64,000 nucleotides of DNA. Source: Paenibacillus sabuli. GTDB taxonomy: Bacteria; Bacillota; Bacilli; Paenibacillales; Paenibacillaceae. Location of the stretch: the NCBI RefSeq assembly GCF_014705605.1, contig NZ_JACXIZ010000028.1, positions 1 through 64,000 on the forward strand, given 5' to 3'. Shown here piece by piece: positions 59,904-64,000 of the stretch; the stretch's first letter is position 1, and each line of letters begins with the position of its first letter. The notes under the pieces were generated by a model. That model saw only the letters and a list, made by a program, of their open reading frames with translations, was not told the origin of the DNA and ran no database searches. The position numbers and the translations under genes were made by a program.

Positions 59904-61274
59904 ATGAACGAACCAATTCCAGCGCTGGTCCAGGAGCTGCGTCAGGGCTATGAAGAGGGTGCGACCCGCGAGCTCGGGCGTCGCGTGGCCAGACTGCGCG
60001 CGCTGCACGATGCGATTCAGGCTGCGGAGCCCCGCATCCTGGCGGCGCTGCGCGCCGATCTGAACAAGACGGAATATGAAGCCTATCTGTCCGAGGTCAG
60101 CTCGCTGCTCGCAGAGATTCGCTTCGTCGTCAAGCGGATGAAACGCTGGAGCCGGCCCAAGCGCGTCCGGACGCCGGCGACCCATATCGGCTCGCGCAGC
60201 TATGTCTATTCCGAGCCGTATGGCGTCGCGCTCATTATCGCGCCTTGGAATTATCCGTTCCAGCTCGCGATCGCGCCGCTGATCGGCGCGATCGCCGCTG
60301 GCAATTGCGCGGTGGTCAAGCCGTCGGAGCTAACGCCGGCGACGGCGGCCGTCATTCGCGAGGTCGTAGAGGGCTGTCTGAACGACGGCACGGTCCGCGT
60401 CGTCCTGGGCGGCATCGAGACGGCGCAGGCGCTGCTCGCCGAACGCTTCGACTGCATCTTCTATACCGGATCGACCGCGGTCGGCCGCCAGGTGATGGAA
60501 GCGGCGGCCCGCCACCTGACGCCGGTCACGCTGGAGCTGGGCGGCAAGAGCCCATGCATTGTCCACGCCGACGCCAAGCTCGAGGTGGCGGCGATGCGGA
60601 TCGCGTGGGCGAAGTTTTTCAATGCCGGGCAGACCTGCGTGGCGCCGGACTATGTGTATGTGCATCGCTCGGTGCGCGAGCCGTTCATTGAGGCGCTCGT
60701 GCGCGCGATCGAGACGATGCATCGGAAGCGGATCGAGCAGGGGGAATTCACGCATATCGTCAACGAGCGGCACTACGATCGACTGCAGCGTTACCTCGGT
60801 CAAGGCAAGCTGCTGCACGGCGGCGAGGGGAATCGGGATACGCTGCTGCTGGAGCCGACACTGCTCGGCGAGGTCAACCTGGAGGATGAGGTGATGCAGG
60901 AAGAGATCTTCGGCCCGATCCTGCCGATCCTCGTCTACGATGAGCTCGGCGAGGCGATCCGCGAGATCGCGCGGCGGCCCAAGCCGCTGGCATTGTACTT
61001 GTTCGCCGAATCGGCCGATGTCCAGCGGCAGGTGCTGCAGCGGCTCTCCTTCGGCGGCGGCTGCGTCAACGACGCGATGTTCCATCTGGCGACGCCGTAT
61101 CTGCCGTTCGGCGGAGTCGGGGACAGCGGCATGGGCGCCTATCACGGCAGGGCGAGCTTCGAGGCATTCAGTCACCGCAAGAGCGTGCTGAGGCAAAGCA
61201 CAGCCTTCGATATGCCGCTGCGGTATCCCCATCACAAGCGAGCGCTTTCCTTTTTGCGCAGATTTTACAAGTAA
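59904..61274 (+). CDS. Aldehyde dehydrogenase (class 3-like)
   Basis: 456 residues. Motifs in order: ALRADLNKTEYEAY, PYGVALIIAPWNYPFQL, KPSELTPATAAV, FYTGSTAVGRQVM, the general-base Glu in VTLELGGKSPCIV, and catalytic Cys245 in FNAGQTCVAPDYVY. The length and the C-terminal basic hydrophobic tail (SFLRRFYK) fit the class 3/fatty-aldehyde group such as B. subtilis YwdH. It oxidises aldehydes to acids with NAD(P). Its last ten bases overlap the convergent response-regulator gene, and no terminator is visible between them. Confidence 0.9.
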   Translation: MNEPIPALVQELRQGYEEGATRELGRRVARLRALHDAIQAAEPRILAALRADLNKTEYEAYLSEVSSLLAEIRFVVKRMKRWSRPKRVRTPATHIGSRSYVYSEPYGVALIIAPWNYPFQLAIAPLIGAIAAGNCAVVKPSELTPATAAVIREVVEGCLNDGTVRVVLGGIETAQALLAERFDCIFYTGSTAVGRQVMEAAARHLTPVTLELGGKSPCIVHADAKLEVAAMRIAWAKFFNAGQTCVAPDYVYVHRSVREPFIEALVRAIETMHRKRIEQGEFTHIVNERHYDRLQRYLGQGKLLHGGEGNRDTLLLEPTLLGEVNLEDEVMQEEIFGPILPILVYDELGEAIREIARRPKPLALYLFAESADVQRQVLQRLSFGGGCVNDAMFHLATPYLPFGGVGDSGMGAYHGRASFEAFSHRKSVLRQSTAFDMPLRYPHHKRALSFLRRFYK

Positions 61275-62344
61275 GCCGGTCCGTCCGGACGCGTCCGGTA
61301 ACCGCTGGCCAGGCTGCGCTTGCGGAATTCGCTCGGTGTGCAGCCGTACGCTTTTTTGAACAGCTGTCCGAAATACTTGCTGTCCTGGTATCCGGCCTGC
61401 TGGGCGACGGCGGCAATCGAGCGCTCCGTCTCGCCCAGCAGCCGGGCGGCATGGCGCAGCCGCACCGCGGCGGCGTAATGGACGAACGGCACGCCCTTCT
61501 CCCGCTTGAAGAGACGGCTGAGCGTCACCGGATGGATGCCGAGCGTCCCGGCCACCTCCTCCAGGACGGCCAGCCCGCCGCTATCTTCAATCGTCGTCTC
61601 GGCCTGGCGGATCAGTCCGGCCTTGGACACGTCCTTGCGGAAGGCAAGCGAAGAGAGTGCGCCGATCCCCTTGAGAATAAAACGTCTCAGCTGGCTGCGC
61701 AGCTCGGGCCAGTGCGATGCGGCGCCCACCCAGTCGAGCCAATAATCCACCCGCAACTGGTCTGGCGCAGGCTCGCGGCGGTCGCCCACCAATCCGTCGT
61801 CGAGCAGGGCCATGAGCGAGGCGGCCTCGTGCTTGACCTGGGCCAGGTCGAGCCGCTCCAGTCGGTTCATCCAGTGCTCCAGATAGAAGGCGGTACTCGA
61901 GGCGTCCAACTGTTGCGCCGCATGCAGCACATGCTTGCGTAGCGCTTCCATAGCGGGCCTCGGACCGCCGGCCTCGGCCGCCGCCTCGAACATGAGCCGG
62001 CCCACCACTTCTGCGAGCTGGCGGCTGTCGACCGGCTTGAGCAGGCAATCCGCAGCACCCCAGCGCAGTGCCAGCTGCGCATCGTCGAACTCGCGGTAAC
62101 CGCTTAACAGCACGAACGCGGTAGCCGGCAGCCGAGCCTTGACCTGCTTGAGCAGCTCCAGTCCGCCGAGCTCCGGCATATGCCAGTCGGCGATCACCAG
62201 GTGAGGGCGCACCCGTACGATCGTCGTCAGCGCTTGCTCGCCATACAGGGCGTCCACGATTTCCGGCTCCGGTTGCAGCTGCCTCAGCTTGCGAATCAGC
62301 CCTTCCCGCTCCGGCCCGTTACTTTTGGCTACGCATATTATCAC
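61265..62344 (-). CDS. YesN-type response regulator with AraC output, degenerate acidic pocket
   Basis: 359 residues from GTG 62344, with GAGGAG upstream. The receiver keeps the phospho-acceptor Asp53 (VIADWHMPELGG), Ser81 and Lys103 (CLLKPVDS), but the first strand reads IICVAKSNGPE, where a pair of acidic residues (usually VDDE) is expected. The C-terminus is an AraC double helix-turn-helix (GLAVLEEVAGTLGIHPVTLSRLF, IAAVAQQAGYQDSKYFGQLFKKAYG). It is divergent from a sugar-binding lipoprotein gene and is its likely regulator; the partner YesM-type kinase is not in view. Confidence 0.85.
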   Translation of the reverse strand: MIICVAKSNGPEREGLIRKLRQLQPEPEIVDALYGEQALTTIVRVRPHLVIADWHMPELGGLELLKQVKARLPATAFVLLSGYREFDDAQLALRWGAADCLLKPVDSRQLAEVVGRLMFEAAAEAGGPRPAMEALRKHVLHAAQQLDASSTAFYLEHWMNRLERLDLAQVKHEAASLMALLDDGLVGDRREPAPDQLRVDYWLDWVGAASHWPELRSQLRRFILKGIGALSSLAFRKDVSKAGLIRQAETTIEDSGGLAVLEEVAGTLGIHPVTLSRLFKREKGVPFVHYAAAVRLRHAARLLGETERSIAAVAQQAGYQDSKYFGQLFKKAYGCTPSEFRKRSLASGYRTRPDGPAYL

Positions 62345-62605
62345 TGCCTTCTCCTCTCAGCGTCCGCGCCGCGCATGCCGCCGCTTCCGCTCCTTCAATC
62401 TCTTACGCAAAATTGTCTCATAAATCGCCGTGCACGGTCAATGCGCTACAGTTGCAGTCGCTTGGGAATCCGATACAAGCGTGGAAAAATTTCAACCTCA
62501 TCGTGGAAGAATACCGCCTTTAGCTTCCCCTCTCCCTGCTCTAAAGTGAAGAAGCAAGCCAATCAAGGCAGGGCCAAATCGTAAAAAAGGGAAGGGGAAC
62601 TGGGA

Positions 62606-63982
62606 ATGCGGGGCAAACAACGATTCGGAATGCTGCTGCTGGGCGCGCTGCTGGTCATCATGCTGGCAGCCTGCTCGAGCGGCGACAACGGCAATGACGC
62701 CAACGGGGACAACGGAGGCGCAAACCAAGAGACGCCGGCGACGGGCGCAAACGGCGGTACGAATAACGAGCCTGCGCCGCCGGAAGAGCCGGAGGAGCAG
62801 ATCGAGCTGTCCTTCTGGACGCTCGGCAATACGAACTACGAGGAGCTGGCTGAGCAATGGACGGCCGAGCATCCGAATGTCAAGATCAGCATTCAGAACA
62901 CGGGCGACCAGACGGCGCACCACAACAACCTGACGACGGCGCTGTCGGCCGGCTCGGGCGCGCCGGACATCTTCATGCTGGAGATCGGCTTCATGGAGCG
63001 CTTCATCGGGGCCGAGGACAAATTCTACAACTTGAACGAGCTCGGCGCAGAAGCGATCAAGTCCAAGTACCTCGACTGGAAGTGGCAGCAGGCCTCGTCG
63101 GTCGACGGGGACTTCCAGATCGGACTGCCTACGGATATCGCGCCGACAGTCGCTTATTACCGCACGGACGTAGCGGGAGCGGCCGGACTGCCGACCGATC
63201 CCGCCGAATTCGGCGCCATGATCGACACCTGGGACAAATTCGCAACCGTCGCCGCCGACTTCACGGCCCGGACGGGCAAGCCGTTCACCGATCTCAAGGA
63301 TCTCGTCTACAACGCCCTGCGCGATCAGGCCGACGGCGAAATCTACTACAGCAAGGAAGACGGCTCGTTCATCGGCGATACGAATCCGCAGGTGCGCGAG
63401 GCCTACGATTACACCGTAAAAGGCATCCAGGAGGGCTGGATCGGCAATTGGGCGCTCTGGTCGCCGGAGTGGGGCCAGGCGACGAACGACGGCGGCTTCG
63501 CAGTCATGTTCGGACCGGCCTGGATGAACGGCAACATCAAGAGCAACGGTCCGGACTCGGCGGGCAATTGGGCAATCGCGCAGCTGCCGGAGCAAGCGGG
63601 CAACTGGGGCGGCTCCTTCCTGAGCCTGCCGCGCGAGGGCGAGCATCCGGAGGAGGCCTATGCCTTTATCGAATGGCTGGTCAACGAGGAGAATCAGCTG
63701 GAGACGTTCAAGTCCAAGGGGCTGATGCCGTCGACGCCGGCACTGTTCGAGGACGAGGCCTTCACGAGCTACACCGACGACTTCTTCGGCGGTCAGGCGA
63801 TCTCGGTGGCGTACGGCGAAGCCGCGGTCAGCGTGCAGCCGGTCTACTACGGCCCGCTGCACGACCAGACGGACACCTATTTCAAAGACGCGCTGCAAAA
63901 TGTCATGGAAAAGGGCAGCGACCCGCAGGCCGAATGGGAAAACGCCGTGCAAAAAGCAAAAACACTTGCGGCGCGCAGCTAA
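62606..63982 (+). CDS. Sugar ABC transporter substrate-binding lipoprotein
   Basis: 458 residues, ATG after AAGGGAAGGGGAA. The signal sequence ends in the lipobox MLAAC, followed by a Gly/Asn/Asp-rich linker. The body matches family-1 solute-binding proteins (ELSFWTLGNTNYEELAEQW, GAPDIFMLEIGFMERF, GLPTDIAPTVAYYRTD, VMFGPAWMNGNIK). It would bind an oligosaccharide for import. AAAGGAGGG at the very end of the window (63991-63999) is the ribosome site of the next gene, probably a permease lying outside. Control by the divergent AraC-type response regulator is inferred. Confidence 0.9.
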   Translation: MRGKQRFGMLLLGALLVIMLAACSSGDNGNDANGDNGGANQETPATGANGGTNNEPAPPEEPEEQIELSFWTLGNTNYEELAEQWTAEHPNVKISIQNTGDQTAHHNNLTTALSAGSGAPDIFMLEIGFMERFIGAEDKFYNLNELGAEAIKSKYLDWKWQQASSVDGDFQIGLPTDIAPTVAYYRTDVAGAAGLPTDPAEFGAMIDTWDKFATVAADFTARTGKPFTDLKDLVYNALRDQADGEIYYSKEDGSFIGDTNPQVREAYDYTVKGIQEGWIGNWALWSPEWGQATNDGGFAVMFGPAWMNGNIKSNGPDSAGNWAIAQLPEQAGNWGGSFLSLPREGEHPEEAYAFIEWLVNEENQLETFKSKGLMPSTPALFEDEAFTSYTDDFFGGQAISVAYGEAAVSVQPVYYGPLHDQTDTYFKDALQNVMEKGSDPQAEWENAVQKAKTLAARS

Positions 63983-64000
63983 AATCACGTAAAGGAGGGA

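Overview
The window reads as chromosomal DNA from a GC-rich Firmicute of the Paenibacillaceae type (Paenibacillus/Cohnella-like). The grounds are strong AGGAGG ribosome binding sites, frequent GTG starts, S-layer-homology (SLH) surface proteins, many AraC-type regulators beside carbohydrate genes, CUT1-type sugar ABC transporters, a multi-PAS sporulation-type kinase and rho-independent terminators. No rRNA, tRNA, CRISPR array or intact insertion sequence was seen. The genus is inference.

Layout. (1) 258-12713: a cobalamin riboswitch with its own promoter and terminator, then six collinear genes. They encode a 1,891-residue SLH protein with two DUF4430 (transcobalamin-like) domains and an alpha/alpha barrel, a second SLH-plus-barrel protein, a membrane-tethered DUF4430 protein, and a complete dedicated ECF transporter (T, fused A-A', S). 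The barrel plus beta-domain architecture is that of animal intrinsic factor and transcobalamin, so this looks like a cell-surface vitamin B12 capture and import system. It is the most interesting element of the window. (2) 12775-16947: a GH78 alpha-L-rhamnosidase divergent from an AraC regulator. (3) 17068-19372: a MarR regulator and DHA2-type efflux pump with a promoter/operator. (4) 19425-33214: a PucR regulator divergent from a nine-gene catabolic cluster (carbamoylase, ABC uptake, TIM-barrel isomerase, oxidoreductase, nucleoside hydrolase, malonate-semialdehyde dehydrogenase, beta-alanine-type aminotransferase, alanine dehydrogenase). It fits salvage of a nucleoside or ureido compound through beta-alanine. 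(5) 33368-39000: small or single genes, including an acyltransferase, a stand-alone receiver, the futalosine-pathway genes mqnB and mqnD, a beta-carbonic anhydrase and a methyltransferase. (6) 39267-42726: a VTC polyphosphate-polymerase-like, DUF4956 and CotH-kinase trio. (7) 42850-45068: a winged-helix gene followed by a ParM/ParR-like actin segregation pair. (8) 45415-46188: an SRPBCC/ArsR pair in which both genes are broken. (9) 46533-48395: a PAS histidine kinase. (10) 48501-54878: a 95-bp tandem repeat, then an AraC regulator divergent from an oxidoreductase/isomerase/GH29 fucosidase/unknown operon. (11) 54964-57718: an EAL protein, a membrane protein and an aldo/keto reductase. (12) 57719-58829: a long AT-richer gap with a DnaA-box cluster. 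(13) 58830-63982: a ThiF-like adenylyltransferase, an aldehyde dehydrogenase, and a response regulator divergent from a sugar-binding lipoprotein whose permeases lie beyond the edge.

A family of imperfect palindromes is scattered between genes (about nine full or half copies). Each has constant arms GATTTCGCGGAACGAAAC and GTTTCGCCTTGAAATC around a variable stem. It behaves like a REP or structured-RNA repeat and has supplied the end of one coding region. All domain assignments come from reading motifs by eye; no database search was run.
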